A stretch of 64,000 bases of DNA from Aliiglaciecola lipolytica (lineage in GTDB: Bacteria; Pseudomonadota; Gammaproteobacteria; Enterobacterales; Alteromonadaceae): contig NZ_JAHKPT010000035.1 in the NCBI RefSeq assembly GCF_018860635.1, forward strand, positions 62,001 through 126,000, in the 5' to 3' direction. A program made the position numbers and the translations under genes. This document shows, one piece after another, positions 26,784 to 36,669 of the stretch. How positions within the stretch are numbered: position 1 is the stretch's first letter; each line of letters starts with the position of its first letter. Below the pieces are notes generated by a model. The model was not told the origin of the DNA and searched no databases. It saw only the letters and a list, made by a program, of their open reading frames with translations.

Positions 26784-27293
26784 ATGCTGAAAGAAAAAGT
26801 TAAAGCGCGAGAGTTTGCAGTTAAGTCACATGGTGACCAAAAATATGGCAAACATCCTTATTCGTATCATTTAGACGAAGTTGCTGAAAAAGCGAAGGCC
26901 TTTGGCGAAGATGCTGAAGTGATCGCTTATTTGCACGATGTGGTAGAAGATACCTCGACAACCATCGAAGAGATCGAAGAAAAGTTTGGTAAACTAATTG
27001 CTAGCTGTGTTGCAATTGTCACCGATGAAAAAGGCCGGAATCGGCAAGAACGTAAAAAGAAAACCTATCAGAAGATGGCTAAGGTTTCTGGCGAAACTGA
27101 ACTTGCGCTGATTGTAAAAGTATGTGACCGCCTATCAAATGTAAAAACCAGCTTAAAAGATCAGAATTCAAGAATGTTAATTGTTTATCGTGGTGAGCAC
27201 CCCGTTTTTCGTGCATCCGCATATCGCCAAGGTCTGTGTGATGAATTGTGGGAAGAACTCGACAAATTACTAGAAACACCCAGCGAAAATTAA
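26784..27293 (+). CDS. HD-domain protein, stand-alone (p)ppGpp hydrolase-like (SAH/MESH1 type)
   Basis: A 169-aa protein consisting almost only of an RSH-type hydrolase (HD) domain. Metal-binding positions are visible as HPYSYHLDEV, the HD pair in AYLHDVVEDT, and the distal Asp in KVCDRLSNVKT. There is no synthetase, TGS or ACT domain, so it fits a small alarmone hydrolase that removes pyrophosphate from (p)ppGpp. Another nucleotide is possible. The ATG at 26784 is chosen; the frame extends to a TTG at 26760. It is convergent with dapD across a repeat array. Confidence 0.8.
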   Translation: MLKEKVKAREFAVKSHGDQKYGKHPYSYHLDEVAEKAKAFGEDAEVIAYLHDVVEDTSTTIEEIEEKFGKLIASCVAIVTDEKGRNRQERKKKTYQKMAKVSGETELALIVKVCDRLSNVKTSLKDQNSRMLIVYRGEHPVFRASAYRQGLCDELWEELDKLLETPSEN

Positions 27294-27300
27294 CCCAGAG

Positions 27301-27771
27301 TATCGTCTTAAATCTGCTTGTTTTGTGCTTATGTTTAGTACTTTAAACATGCCTGTCCATGTAAATGGCTAATCTGCCTGTCCACGTAAATTCACGTTTA
27401 TCATGGGTGTCCATGTAAATCGCTAATCATGCCTGTCCATGTAAATCGCTATCGTCTTAAATCTGCTTGTTTTGTGCTTATGTTTAGTACTTTAAACATG
27501 CCTGTCCATGTAAATGCGCTTTAAACATGCCTGTCCATGTAAATGGCTAATCTGCCTGTCCACGTAAATTCACGTTTATCATGGGTGTCCATGTAAATCT
27601 TAAATCTGCTTGTTTTGTGCTTATGTTTAGTACTTTAAACATGGCCGTCCATGTAAATCCGTAAACTCAATATATATGCCTGTCATGTAAATCATGCCTG
27701 TCCATGTAAATGGCTTTTATCATGGGTGTCCATGTAAATCGTCCCGCATATCGATGGATGTCCAAGTAAAT
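27301..27771. repeat. Mosaic array of 13 copies of a 16-bp element
   Basis: The 593-bp gap between the HD gene and dapD is filled mainly by copies of GCCTGTCCATGTAAAT and variants (GCCTGTCCACGTAAAT, GGGTGTCCATGTAAAT, GGCCGTCCATGTAAAT, GGATGTCCAAGTAAAT, and one with a C missing). They start at 27351, 27376, 27405, 27431, 27500, 27529, 27554, 27583, 27643, 27678, 27696, 27724 and 27756. A higher-order unit of about 120-150 bp, beginning ATCGTCTTAAATCTGCTTG, recurs at 27302, 27451 and (partly) 27600. Before some copies, ATGTTTA-GTACT-T-TAAACAT can form a hairpin. On the minus strand each core reads GGAC followed by a possible hairpin, reminiscent of REP elements. No coding frame fits. Confidence 0.9.
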
Positions 27772-27810
27772 CGGGGGACAAAAAAGGGGAAGGTGATTTT
27801 GAAAAAGTAT

Positions 27811-27845
27811 AAAAAAACCCTGTAAAACATGGTGTTTACAGGGTT
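27811..27845 (-). terminator. Intrinsic terminator of the dapD transcript
   Basis: AACCCTGTAAA / TTTACAGGGTT, 11 of 11 pairs with an 8-nt loop, followed on the minus strand by TTTTTTT. It lies about 40 bases past the dapD stop. Confidence 0.9.
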
Positions 27846-27886
27846 GATTGGTTGCCTTCTAACCAAATTATGTTTGTTGGCTAAGA

Positions 27887-28711
27887 CTATTCAGCGGCAC
27901 GCAATAGTGCATTGATACCAACTTTTGAACGAGTTTGAGCATCTACTTTCTTCACGATGACTGCTGCGTATAGACTGTATTTGCCATCTTTACTCGGTAA
28001 GCTACCAGACACAACTACTGAGCCTGCAGGAACTCGACCATAATGGACTTCGCCTGTTTCGCGGTCGTAAATTCGGGTACTTTGGCCAATGTAGACACCC
28101 ATTGAAATAACACTGCCTTCTTCAACAACCACACCCTCAACAATTTCCGAGCGTGCGCCAATGAAGCAGTTGTCTTCAATAATGGTTGGGTTAGCTTGCA
28201 ATGGCTCTAAAACACCACCTATTCCAACACCGCCAGACAAATGTACGTTCTTACCTATTTGTGCACAAGAACCCACAGTCGCCCAAGTATCAACCATAGT
28301 GCCTTCGTCAACAAAAGCGCCTATGTTTATATATGACGGCATTACTACTACGTTTTTGCCTACAAAAGATCCGGTTCTAACTGCCGCTGGTGGAACAATA
28401 CGTACACCCTCAGCTTCAAATTGTGCTTTAGTGTAGTCTGAATATTTCAATGGAACTTTGTCAAAAAAGCGACTCTCTGCGCCTTCAATAACGTCATTGT
28501 CATTAATACGGAAATACAACAGAACTGCTTTTTTAAGCCACTGATGAACAACCCATTCACCGGCTATCTTTTCTGCTACTCTGGCTTGGCCAGAATTTAA
28601 TAGTTCAATGGCACTAATGACCGCTTGTTTTGTTGCGTCATCTACTGACGCTGCTGTAATCGAAGCTCTATTTTCAAACGCTGCTTCTATTTGGTTTTTT
28701 AACTCTGACAT
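27887..28711 (-). CDS. dapD: Tetrahydrodipicolinate N-succinyltransferase
   Basis: A 274-aa enzyme of the succinylase branch of lysine/diaminopimelate synthesis, transferring succinyl from succinyl-CoA to tetrahydrodipicolinate. The N-terminal helical domain is followed by a left-handed beta helix of hexapeptide repeats (for example [20 protein letters not shown] and [13 protein letters not shown]-like turns). Length equals E. coli DapD. The ATG overlaps the end of glnD by 13 bases, and the gene has its own terminator. Gene order map-glnD-dapD is as in E. coli. Confidence 0.96.
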   Translation of the reverse strand: MSELKNQIEAAFENRASITAASVDDATKQAVISAIELLNSGQARVAEKIAGEWVVHQWLKKAVLLYFRINDNDVIEGAESRFFDKVPLKYSDYTKAQFEAEGVRIVPPAAVRTGSFVGKNVVVMPSYINIGAFVDEGTMVDTWATVGSCAQIGKNVHLSGGVGIGGVLEPLQANPTIIEDNCFIGARSEIVEGVVVEEGSVISMGVYIGQSTRIYDRETGEVHYGRVPAGSVVVSGSLPSKDGKYSLYAAVIVKKVDAQTRSKVGINALLRAAE

Positions 28712-31344
28712 GCTTCACCGCTAGTTGAGGGTTGATCTAATAATTGGGTTAATCGTTTTTTAAGTTGAACTTGTTGCTCAGTGGTAAGGGCCTGATCTTG
28801 TTCATTGGCAATAATAAACAAATCTTCTGCACGCTCACCAATGGTTGAAATTTTTGCCATGTGTAACGTTAAATTTAGCTCTACAAATAGGTGGCCGACC
28901 TTGGCTAGTAATCCAGGGGCATCCAATGCTTCAAGCTCTACCATAGTGACTTCGGAGTTACTCTGGTAAAAGCGAACTTTGGTGGCTACGTCTAGTTGCT
29001 TCATACGACGTGACATTTTACGTCTGTTGTTGTGTTCTCTGCCCGGTTTAGCAAGTTGGTCTTCTATCGCTTCCACTAAACTTTTTAATCGACTAGGAGA
29101 CGATATTCGTGAACCATCCTGTTCTAACAGGATAAAACTATCGAATACATAACCATCATTGGTGATGGTAATTTGGGCATCGTGAATCGAACAATTTCGG
29201 CTATCTAAAACTGACGCAATTTGTGCAAAAAGTGCAGGACGGTTTTTACCATAAACTAGTAGCTCAGTTCCAGCTTTTGCGGTTGTATCATTTAGCGCAA
29301 TGGTTAAACTGTTTTCGTCTTTGCTTTCTGCTTTTGCTACTTCATTTGCATGCCAAGCCAACTGCATCGGGCTGAACCTTGCAAAATAGTCATTATTCAA
29401 ACGATGCCAAAATTGATCAATCTCTGCCGCAGTGACTCCTTGCTTATTCAGCATCTCTCTGGCTTCTATTTGATGTTTATTCACTCTTTCAAGTAAGGTA
29501 ATGCCACACTGCAGCCCATTGTCCAAGGCTTTTTGTGTTAACAAATACAATTCTCTAATTAGTGATGCTTTCCAATCGTTCCAAAGATTATTATTGGTTG
29601 CGCGAATATCTGCTAACGTCAGTGCGTATAAATGTTTTAAATGATTTTGACTTTTTACTGCTCGAGCGAATTCACCAATAATTTCAGGATCATAGATATC
29701 TCTACGCTGGGCAACTACTGACATGAGAAGGTGGTTTTCTACCAACCAGCGAATTAGCTCAGCGTCGTCCCCGTCGATGCCATGAGACTCACAAAAAGTG
29801 ACCACATCCGCTGCCCCTAATACCGAGTGATCGCCATTTCTACCTTTACCAATATCATGGAAAATAGCGGCTAAGTATAAGAGTTCTGGCTTATCCGTTT
29901 CCCTCACGATCTTTTTACAGCGGGGGAATTCTCTGTTTTCGTCACTGTGATAACTATAAACATGTTTAACCAGTCTATGGGTGTGTTCATCCACAGTGTA
30001 CGCATGAAACAAGTCAAATTGCATCATGCCTACAATATTATCCCACTGTGGCAGATATGCCTGAAGGATTCCGTGTTTATGCATTAAATCCCAGCCCAAC
30101 CCAAAGAAGTTAGGATGTCGCATAAGTTGCATAAACAATTTACGGCATTCAGGTATCTCACAATAATATTGGCTATTAAACTTTCTGCGCGCATTGCGAA
30201 GTTGACGTAAACAGCTAGAGTGCAACCCTGTGCAATCTGGCGAATTGGCAATTAATAACAAAAATGACAGGATATCTTCGGGGGATTTAAAAACGTCGTC
30301 ATGCAGCGGACTGATTAAGCCATCTAATAACTCATAATTGTCATCTATAAGGTGATGCTTTTTAACCTTTAACTCTAAGATATCTTGTTTGAAATATTGC
30401 AGTAACATGCCATTAAGTTCAGACACTCTTCGCACAGTTCGAAAAAATGACTTCATCATTCTTTCAACAGCTTGTTTTCCTTCACCATAACCTAGACGTT
30501 CTGCTACGTCGGTCTGATAATCAAATAATAGCCGGTTTTCACTGCGACCTGATATCAAATGTAACGCAAATCGAATTTGCCAGAGATGAGAGCGAGATTC
30601 AATTAGCTCTGCCCATTCACCCTCGGTGAAATAACCGTGGTCAACTAATTCATGGCCATTCCAAACATTAAAGTGTTGTTTAGCTACCCAACCAATAGAT
30701 TGGATATCCCGCAAACAGCCTGGATTTTCTTTAACGTTTGGTTCTAAGTTATAGGAGGTGTCGTTGAATTTTCTGTGACGTTCTATTTGTTCTTCATATT
30801 TGGCAGTGAAAAAATCTTTACTTGACCAATACCCTTTGCCTTTTATCTTCTTTTGCAAGGTTTCAAAGCTGGATTCGCTGCCTACCAGTAATCTGGACTC
30901 AACCAAGTTGGTTGCTATGGTGGTGTCTGCCTTGGCTAAATTAAAGGTTTCTTTGATTGTGCGTACAGACTGACCAACATCTAACTTGATATCCCACAAG
31001 AAGGTGATGAAAATACTGACTTTTTCTTGCAACTTAGCATTGATGGTTTTATCACTGAGAATCAGCAGGTCCACATCAGAGTGCGGTTGAAGTTGGCCAC
31101 GGCCATAACCACCAACGGCAACTAAGGCTAAACCTTTTTGATCATTTAGACCAACCAAGTTCCAAGCACGCAAAAGCAAAGCATCGATGAAAACAGCTCT
31201 TTCGTGAACCAGTTGGTCAACCGGCACTTTTGTGAATTCCTGAGATAACCAATCTACGCTATCAGTTACACATTTTTTGAAACTGCTAATGTCATTTATG
31301 TCAGTAATTTTCTGGATATTTTCAATGAGCTGATCTAATGACAA
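28699..31344 (-). CDS. glnD: [Protein-PII] uridylyltransferase/uridylyl-removing enzyme
   Basis: An 881-aa bifunctional nitrogen sensor that uridylylates PII when glutamine is low and removes UMP when it is high. In order: a nucleotidyltransferase domain with [19 protein letters not shown] (about residues 78-96), a GlnD-specific helical region, an HD hydrolase domain ([16 protein letters not shown], about 487-502), and two C-terminal ACT domains for glutamine (about 688-765 and 800-870). Length is close to the 890 aa of E. coli. It is co-transcribed with dapD. Confidence 0.96.
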   Translation of the reverse strand: MSLDQLIENIQKITDINDISSFKKCVTDSVDWLSQEFTKVPVDQLVHERAVFIDALLLRAWNLVGLNDQKGLALVAVGGYGRGQLQPHSDVDLLILSDKTINAKLQEKVSIFITFLWDIKLDVGQSVRTIKETFNLAKADTTIATNLVESRLLVGSESSFETLQKKIKGKGYWSSKDFFTAKYEEQIERHRKFNDTSYNLEPNVKENPGCLRDIQSIGWVAKQHFNVWNGHELVDHGYFTEGEWAELIESRSHLWQIRFALHLISGRSENRLLFDYQTDVAERLGYGEGKQAVERMMKSFFRTVRRVSELNGMLLQYFKQDILELKVKKHHLIDDNYELLDGLISPLHDDVFKSPEDILSFLLLIANSPDCTGLHSSCLRQLRNARRKFNSQYYCEIPECRKLFMQLMRHPNFFGLGWDLMHKHGILQAYLPQWDNIVGMMQFDLFHAYTVDEHTHRLVKHVYSYHSDENREFPRCKKIVRETDKPELLYLAAIFHDIGKGRNGDHSVLGAADVVTFCESHGIDGDDAELIRWLVENHLLMSVVAQRRDIYDPEIIGEFARAVKSQNHLKHLYALTLADIRATNNNLWNDWKASLIRELYLLTQKALDNGLQCGITLLERVNKHQIEAREMLNKQGVTAAEIDQFWHRLNNDYFARFSPMQLAWHANEVAKAESKDENSLTIALNDTTAKAGTELLVYGKNRPALFAQIASVLDSRNCSIHDAQITITNDGYVFDSFILLEQDGSRISSPSRLKSLVEAIEDQLAKPGREHNNRRKMSRRMKQLDVATKVRFYQSNSEVTMVELEALDAPGLLAKVGHLFVELNLTLHMAKISTIGERAEDLFIIANEQDQALTTEQQVQLKKRLTQLLDQPSTSGEACQS

Positions 31345-31506
31345 ATGTCGTACCTCTAAAAGCTGTTTTAGACAACGAGACGCAATGCAAACACGAACAA
31401 ATACAATTTATATTATAAAATCAAAGTGTCCATTAAGCGCAGTGGTATAGCAAATAACTAATTCACGTTAGTCATAATCATTATTCATAAGTAAAAACAT
31501 ACTGAA

Positions 31507-32298
31507 TTAATGACTTATCACTCTATCAATGGTTTCGTCGTCTCTAAGAGTGAGAATTTCCACACCATCCTTGGTGACTAATAAAGTGTGTTCCCACTGT
31601 GCGCTCAAACTACGGTCTTTGGTAACCACAGTCCATTGGTCGGGCAGGATCTTCGAATAACGTTTACCGGCGTTAACCATTGGCTCAATGGTTAAACACA
31701 TGCCTTCTAACAATTCAACGCCGGTATTAGGTCGGCCATAATGAACCACTTGTGGTTCTTCATGAAAGTTTGCACCAATACCATGACCACAATATTCTCT
31801 CACAATGGAATAATTGTGCTTTTCTGCGTGTTGCTGAATGACATGTCCAATATCGCCCAATCGTGCCCCTGGTTTTACAAGTTCAATGCCTTTGTACAAA
31901 CATTCTTGGGTCACTCTAATTAAGCGCTCAGCTAAAATGCTGGGTTTACCTACCACAAACATTTTTGATGTATCACCGTGATAACCATCTTTAATCACAG
32001 TCACATCAATATTGATGGTATCTCCGTCTTTTAACTTTTTGTCTGAAGGAATGCCATGGCAAATAACATGATTGACCGAAGTACAAATAGATTTTGGGAA
32101 GGGAGGATGCCCATAATTCAAAGGAGCAGGAATACATTGCTGTTCATTGACAATATAATCATGACAGATTTGATTGAGTTCATTAGTGGTGACACCCTTT
32201 TTAACGTAGGGGCCAATCATTTGTAAAACTTCAGCGGCTAATCTACCCGCTACTCGCATTTTCTCAATTTCATCTGGAGTTTTAATCGTGATTGTCAA
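31507..32298 (-). CDS. map: Methionine aminopeptidase type I
   Basis: A 263-aa cytoplasmic metalloprotease that removes the initiator Met from nascent proteins. The metal ligands are all in place: two Asp in NIDVTVIKDGYHGDTSKMF, His in EYCGHGIG, Glu in TIEPMV and Glu in AQWEHTLL. Length matches the 264-aa E. coli enzyme. It is divergent from rpsB as in E. coli, and 162 bp separate it from glnD downstream. Confidence 0.96.
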   Translation of the reverse strand: MTITIKTPDEIEKMRVAGRLAAEVLQMIGPYVKKGVTTNELNQICHDYIVNEQQCIPAPLNYGHPPFPKSICTSVNHVICHGIPSDKKLKDGDTINIDVTVIKDGYHGDTSKMFVVGKPSILAERLIRVTQECLYKGIELVKPGARLGDIGHVIQQHAEKHNYSIVREYCGHGIGANFHEEPQVVHYGRPNTGVELLEGMCLTIEPMVNAGKRYSKILPDQWTVVTKDRSLSAQWEHTLLVTKDGVEILTLRDDETIDRVISH

Positions 32299-32436
32299 TT
32301 TTGCATCCTAAAAAAATAACTCAAAGCAATAATGAGGCGAATTGTATCTTTTAAGCCTAAAAATGTATAGATGACAAAAAGAATTGCCGGTTTACTTCAT
32401 TTGCAATGACCAACATGCAGATATAGTCCTTTTTAC

Positions 32437-32465
32437 TTGCGTGAAGTAGGCCCGCATGGTATAAA
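32437..32465 (+). promoter_or_regulatory. rpsB sigma-70 promoter
   Basis: TTGCGT, a 17-bp spacer and TATAAA, followed by a GC-rich discriminator (GCGCACCGC). This is the type of promoter found at ribosomal-protein genes under stringent control. Predicted transcription starts near 32472, giving a leader of about 165 bases, close in length to the E. coli rpsB leader. Confidence 0.65.
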
Positions 32466-32472
32466 GCGCACC

Positions 32473-32636
32473 GCAAATTCAATAGCATTATTTTAGTGCT
32501 TAGAATTAAAGCGAAATTAACTAAATAACACACATACATCGACACATTTGTCGGGGTGTCTGTTTCGGGTTTGCCGCCTGAACGGATCGATAGATGGGAT
32601 GTATGGAGGCCTAACCCCAATTTGAGGAAATTAATA
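32473..32636 (+). ncRNA. rpsB mRNA leader (ribosomal protein S2 autoregulatory element)
   Basis: The last part (about 32540-32630) resembles the conserved gammaproteobacterial rpsB 5' UTR, including the block GGAGGCCTAACCCCAA just before the start region. In E. coli S2 represses rpsB-tsf translation through this leader. The identification is by remembered sequence and position. Confidence 0.6.
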
Positions 32637-33368
32637 ATGGCAAACGTATCTATGCGTGACATGCTCCAGGCGGGCGTGCACTTCGGTCACCAGACTCGTT
32701 ACTGGAACCCAAAAATGAAACCTTTCATCTTTGGTGCTCGTAACAAAGTTCATATCATCAACCTTGAAAAAACAGTACCTTTGTTTAATGAAGCATTGAA
32801 CTACATTAGTAGTGTATCTTCTAAAAAAGGTAAAGTTCTTTTCGTAGGAACTAAACGCGCAGCTAGCGACGCAGTTAAAGAAGCAGCACAGAAATGTGAC
32901 CAATTCTATGTTAACAAGCGTTGGTTAGGTGGAATGTTGACTAACTGGAAAACAGTTCGTCAATCAATCAAGCGTTTGAAAGAGCTAGAGCAACAGTCTC
33001 AAGATGGCACTTTCGAAAAGTTGACCAAAAAAGAAGTATTAATGCTTCAACGTGAAATGACCAAGCTAGAAAGTAGCTTAGGTGGTATCAAAGATATGGG
33101 CGGTCTTCCAGACTGTTTATTCGTTGTTGATGCAGATCACGAGCACATTGCAATCACTGAAGCACGTAACTTGGGAATCCCAGTTATTTCAGTAGTTGAT
33201 ACTAACTCTAATCCAGATGGTGTTGATTACATCATTCCTGGTAACGACGATGCTATTCGTGCGGTTCAATTGTACTTAAACGCTGCAGCTGATGCTGTTA
33301 GCCAAGGTCGCGAGCAAAACCTTGAAGTACAAGCTGAGCAAGACGATTTCGTTGAAGCAGCTGAGTAA
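32637..33368 (+). CDS. rpsB: 30S ribosomal protein S2
   Basis: A 243-aa structural protein of the small subunit, needed for S1 binding. It opens with [20 protein letters not shown], as S2 always does, and contains the [12 protein letters not shown] and [12 protein letters not shown] segments. The ATG at 32637 has TGAGGA 10 bases upstream. Longer in-frame starts run through the leader and are rejected. It is followed by a strong hairpin and then tsf, as in other gammaproteobacteria. Confidence 0.98.
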   Translation: MANVSMRDMLQAGVHFGHQTRYWNPKMKPFIFGARNKVHIINLEKTVPLFNEALNYISSVSSKKGKVLFVGTKRAASDAVKEAAQKCDQFYVNKRWLGGMLTNWKTVRQSIKRLKELEQQSQDGTFEKLTKKEVLMLQREMTKLESSLGGIKDMGGLPDCLFVVDADHEHIAITEARNLGIPVISVVDTNSNPDGVDYIIPGNDDAIRAVQLYLNAAADAVSQGREQNLEVQAEQDDFVEAAE

Positions 33369-33375
33369 TTAAAAA

Positions 33376-33411
33376 GCCGCGACTTTCTTGTCGCGGCCTT
33401 GTCATTTTTTT
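33376..33411 (+). terminator. Attenuator/terminator between rpsB and tsf
   Basis: GCCGCGAC-TTTCTT-GTCGCGGC, 8 of 8 pairs, followed by CTTGTCATTTTTTT. It probably lets part of the transcripts end after rpsB and part read through into tsf. Confidence 0.8.
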
Positions 33412-33517
33412 GTGACTTTAGTTCAATAGAATGGCAAACATCTCATCAGGGGCGGTAATTATTTACGGCCCCTGTTTCTTAAGTTAAGAACTATTTATAA
33501 ATGCTGAGGAAACCAAA

Positions 33518-34390
33518 ATGGCAGTGACAGCAGCCCTAGTAAAAGAACTTCGTGAGCGCACCGGCGCCGGCATGTTGGATTGTAAAAAAGCATTGGTAGA
33601 AACCGACGGTGATGTCGAGCTAGCAATTGAAAATATGCGTAAATCTGGTCAAGCAAAAGCGGCTAAAAAAGCAGGTCGTATTGCAGCTGAAGGCGTGATC
33701 ATGACTAAAGTTGCTAACGGTGTAGCAACTATGATGGAAATTAACAGTGAAACTGATTTCGTTGCTCGTGACGAAGGTTTCTTAGCTTTTGCTAACAAAT
33801 TAGTTGATGTAGCTTCTGCAAACAAAATTAACGACATGGATGCGCTAAATAGCAGCGAAATCGATGGCGTTACTGTTGCTGATGCTCGTGACACACTAGT
33901 AGCAAAAATCGGCGAAAACATTTCTCCTCGTCGTGTTATTTCTGTTGAAGGCGACAACCTAGGTGCATACGTGCACGGTGGTCGTATCGGCGTAATCGCT
34001 ATTTTGAATGGCGGTGATGAAGATTTGGCAAAAGACATTGCAATGCATATTGCAGCGGCTAGCCCACAATTCGTGAAGCCTGAAGATGTACCTGCAGAAG
34101 TTGTTGCGAAAGAAAAAGAAATTCAACTTGAAATCGCAATGCAATCTGGCAAGCCAGCTGATATCGCTGAAAAAATGGTTATCGGCCGTATGAAGAAATT
34201 CACTGGCGAAGTTAGTTTGACAGGTCAGCCTTTCGTTAAAGATCCTTCTAACACTGTTGGTCAACTTTTGAAATCTAAAGGTGCTGACGTGATTAACTTC
34301 GTTCGTTTCGAAGTTGGTGAAGGTATCGAGAAGAAAGAAGAAGATTTCGCGGCTGAAGTTGCTGCACAAATGGCAGCTGCTAAGAAATAA
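33518..34390 (+). CDS. tsf: Translation elongation factor Ts
   Basis: A 290-aa guanine-nucleotide exchange factor for EF-Tu. The N-terminal UBA-like domain has the family signature [17 protein letters not shown], and the EF-Tu-contacting [12 protein letters not shown] follows at about residues 74-85. Length and position after rpsB are standard. GCTGAGGA lies upstream of the ATG. A short GC hairpin (33450-33473, GGGGC / GCCCC) lies in the leader. Confidence 0.98.
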   Translation: MAVTAALVKELRERTGAGMLDCKKALVETDGDVELAIENMRKSGQAKAAKKAGRIAAEGVIMTKVANGVATMMEINSETDFVARDEGFLAFANKLVDVASANKINDMDALNSSEIDGVTVADARDTLVAKIGENISPRRVISVEGDNLGAYVHGGRIGVIAILNGGDEDLAKDIAMHIAAASPQFVKPEDVPAEVVAKEKEIQLEIAMQSGKPADIAEKMVIGRMKKFTGEVSLTGQPFVKDPSNTVGQLLKSKGADVINFVRFEVGEGIEKKEEDFAAEVAAQMAAAKK

Positions 34391-34435
34391 TTGAGCCTTT
34401 CGCTTTTGCGTAAAGCCAATGTCATATAAACTATC

Positions 34436-34461
34436 GGCACCTCAAAATGAGGTGCCTTTTT
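34436..34461 (+). terminator. Intrinsic terminator after tsf
   Basis: GGCACCTCA-AAA-TGAGGTGCC stem (9 pairs, 34436-34457 region) followed by TTTTT, about 45 bases after the tsf stop. Confidence 0.9.
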
Positions 34462-34533
34462 ATATGTACTATTTACGCGGATAAATTTAGTGGGTTTGAG
34501 CCCAATATCCAATAACGAAGGAATAGCCAATAA

Positions 34534-35277
34534 ATGAGTATCGCACCAAAATCTGCATATCGAAGAATTCTGCTAAAGTTAAGTGGTGAAGCCCTAATGG
34601 GTGAAGAAGGATTCGGTATCGACCCCAAAGTTCTAGATAGAATGGCCCAAGAAATCAAAGAGTTGGTTGAAATGGGTGTGCAAGTAGGATTAGTAATTGG
34701 TGGCGGAAATTTATTTCGCGGTGAAGGGTTAGCAAAAGCTGGAATGAATCGTGTCGTGGGCGACCACATGGGTATGTTAGCCACGGTCATGAATGGTTTA
34801 GCCATGCGTGACGCTTTGCACCGAGCATTTGTTAATGCACGTTTAATGTCAGCCATACCGCTTAATGGTGTCTGTGATGCTTATAATTGGACTGAAGCCA
34901 TTAGTCTTTTAAAGTCAGGACGCGTAGTCATTTTCTCTGCTGGTACAGGCAATCCATTTTTTACCACTGACTCTGCAGCCTGTTTACGAGGCATTGAAAT
35001 AGAAGCCGACGCAGTACTTAAAGGTACTAAAGTGGATGGCGTTTATAATGATGATCCAGTCACAAATCCAGACGCTGTATTACTTAAAAACGTAAGTTAT
35101 CAAGAAGTTCTGGAAAAAGAACTTAAGGTTATGGACTTAGCTGCTTTTACTTTGGCACGGGATCATAGCTTGCCTATTCGCGTCTACAACATGAATAAAC
35201 CGGGCGTTTTACGCCGTGTTGTTTTGGGTGAAGACGAAGGGACTACAATTTCCCATCAAGGCACAAACAATCAATAA
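34534..35277 (+). CDS. pyrH: UMP kinase
   Basis: A 247-aa amino-acid-kinase-fold enzyme that phosphorylates UMP to UDP with ATP. The ATP-binding [13 protein letters not shown] start, the [10 protein letters not shown] glycine loop and the [18 protein letters not shown]-binding segment are intact. Family members are hexamers activated by GTP. It lies between tsf and frr, the universal order. Confidence 0.97.
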   Translation: MSIAPKSAYRRILLKLSGEALMGEEGFGIDPKVLDRMAQEIKELVEMGVQVGLVIGGGNLFRGEGLAKAGMNRVVGDHMGMLATVMNGLAMRDALHRAFVNARLMSAIPLNGVCDAYNWTEAISLLKSGRVVIFSAGTGNPFFTTDSAACLRGIEIEADAVLKGTKVDGVYNDDPVTNPDAVLLKNVSYQEVLEKELKVMDLAAFTLARDHSLPIRVYNMNKPGVLRRVVLGEDEGTTISHQGTNNQ

Positions 35278-35324
35278 CAACGATTTAAAAAACGATTAGT
35301 AAAATAAGAATTAGGGAGATTGCA

Positions 35325-35882
35325 GTGATAAATGATATTCATGATGATGCAAAACAACGCATGGAAAAAAGCATCAGTGCATTGAAAAGCCAATTAAGTA
35401 AAATTAGAACTGGCCGCGCTCATCCAGCGCTTTTAGATAACATTATGGTGCCATATTATGGCGCTGATACCCCTTTAAAGCAGCTAGCTAATATTTTTGC
35501 CGAAGATGCCAGAACATTGGCACTTACTGTGTTTGATAAAAGTGCCGCCGCCGCTGTCGAAAAGGCCATTATGCAATCTGACCTAGGATTAAATCCTATG
35601 AGTTCAGGTGCTGCTATTCGTATTCCTTTACCACCGTTGACTGAAGAGCGTCGTAAAGACCTTATCAAAGTGGTACGAAGCGAAGCTGAGCAAGGTCGTG
35701 TTGCCGTGCGTAATATTCGTCGCGATGCTAATGCCGATATCAAAGAATTGGTGAAAGAAAAAGAATTAGGCGAAGATGAAGGTCGTAAAGGCGAAGAGTT
35801 AATTCAAAAATTAACTGACGAATTCGTTAAAACCATCGATAGCGCATTACAAGATAAAGAAAAAGAGTTGATGGAAATTTAA
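35325..35882 (+). CDS. frr: Ribosome recycling factor
   Basis: A 185-aa factor that, with EF-G, splits post-termination ribosomes. It shows the [11 protein letters not shown] segment, the [11 protein letters not shown] loop and the [20 protein letters not shown] helix. Length equals the usual 185. The start is GTG with TAGGGAG 7 bases upstream. Confidence 0.97.
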   Translation: MINDIHDDAKQRMEKSISALKSQLSKIRTGRAHPALLDNIMVPYYGADTPLKQLANIFAEDARTLALTVFDKSAAAAVEKAIMQSDLGLNPMSSGAAIRIPLPPLTEERRKDLIKVVRSEAEQGRVAVRNIRRDANADIKELVKEKELGEDEGRKGEELIQKLTDEFVKTIDSALQDKEKELMEI

Positions 35883-35909
35883 CCCTTTTTGGTTAATTCC
35901 TTTTACCTT

Positions 35910-36638
35910 ATGAGTAATCTAAATATCCCAAAACATGTTGCTATCATTATGGATGGCAACGGCCGTTGGGCAAAAAAGAAAGGTAAGATCCGCACTTTCG
36001 GGCATAAAGCTGGTGTTGAGTCTGTGCGATCTGCCGTTCGTTTTGCTCGTCAAAATGGCATAGAGTCTCTTACCTTATTTGCATTTAGCAGCGAAAACTG
36101 GAACCGTCCTGCAGAAGAAGTCGGCGTTTTAATGGACTTGTTCAATTTTGTGCTAAATAGCGAAGCCAAGAAGCTAAACAAAAACGACGTGCGTCTAAAA
36201 GTCATTGGTGATACGTCACGATTTGACAACAAGTTAGTCGAAAAAATTAATAAAGCGGAAAAGTTAACTGAGCATAATGGTGCGTTAGTTCTCAATATTG
36301 CTGCCAATTACGGTGGTCGTTGGGATATATTGAATGCGGCCAAATCATTTGCAAAACAAGCTGTTAGCCAAGACTTGGATATTGATAGTGTAGACGAAAC
36401 TGATTTTAATCAGTTTATGTCGCTTGCTGGTCAACCTGAACTAGATTTGCTCATTCGCACTGGCGGAGAACACCGAATCAGTAATTTTTTAATGTGGCAA
36501 TGTGCTTACGCAGAGCTATATTTTACTGATACTCTTTGGCCAGATTTTGATGAACAAGCGTTTCAGCTTGCGGTTAATGACTATTCTGATCGTCAACGTC
36601 GATTTGGTATGACAGGAGAGCAGGTGGAAACTAAATGA
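35910..36638 (+). CDS. uppS: Undecaprenyl diphosphate synthase (cis-prenyltransferase)
   Basis: A 242-aa enzyme making C55 undecaprenyl diphosphate, the lipid carrier for peptidoglycan and other envelope glycans. The catalytic Asp is in IIMDGNGRWA, with FAFSSENWNRP and the C-terminal DLLIRTGGEHRISNF / YTD-LWPDF type motifs. The start is at 35910; an in-frame TTG at 35889 is less likely. No Shine-Dalgarno is seen before it, so translation may depend on coupling to frr 27 bp upstream. Confidence 0.95.
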   Translation: MSNLNIPKHVAIIMDGNGRWAKKKGKIRTFGHKAGVESVRSAVRFARQNGIESLTLFAFSSENWNRPAEEVGVLMDLFNFVLNSEAKKLNKNDVRLKVIGDTSRFDNKLVEKINKAEKLTEHNGALVLNIAANYGGRWDILNAAKSFAKQAVSQDLDIDSVDETDFNQFMSLAGQPELDLLIRTGGEHRISNFLMWQCAYAELYFTDTLWPDFDEQAFQLAVNDYSDRQRRFGMTGEQVETK

Positions 36639-36669
36639 TAATGTTTTCCGCAAAGCTCAAAGGCTAATT

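Larger units (their letters stand above)
32299..32636. other. Divergent map/rpsB control region
   Basis: This 338-bp gap holds the rpsB promoter (32437-32465) and the rpsB mRNA leader (about 32473-32636). The part next to map should contain the map promoter, but no clear box was recognised. Confidence 0.6.

Noticed and set aside
27301-27771. CRISPR array
   Set aside because: Repeats are 16 bp, spacers vary from 2 to 53 bp and are themselves repeated, and no cas gene is near.
32556-32636. N-terminal extension of S2
   Set aside because: It would translate the conserved rpsB leader; S2 starts [10 protein letters not shown] at 32637 with a good ribosome-binding site.
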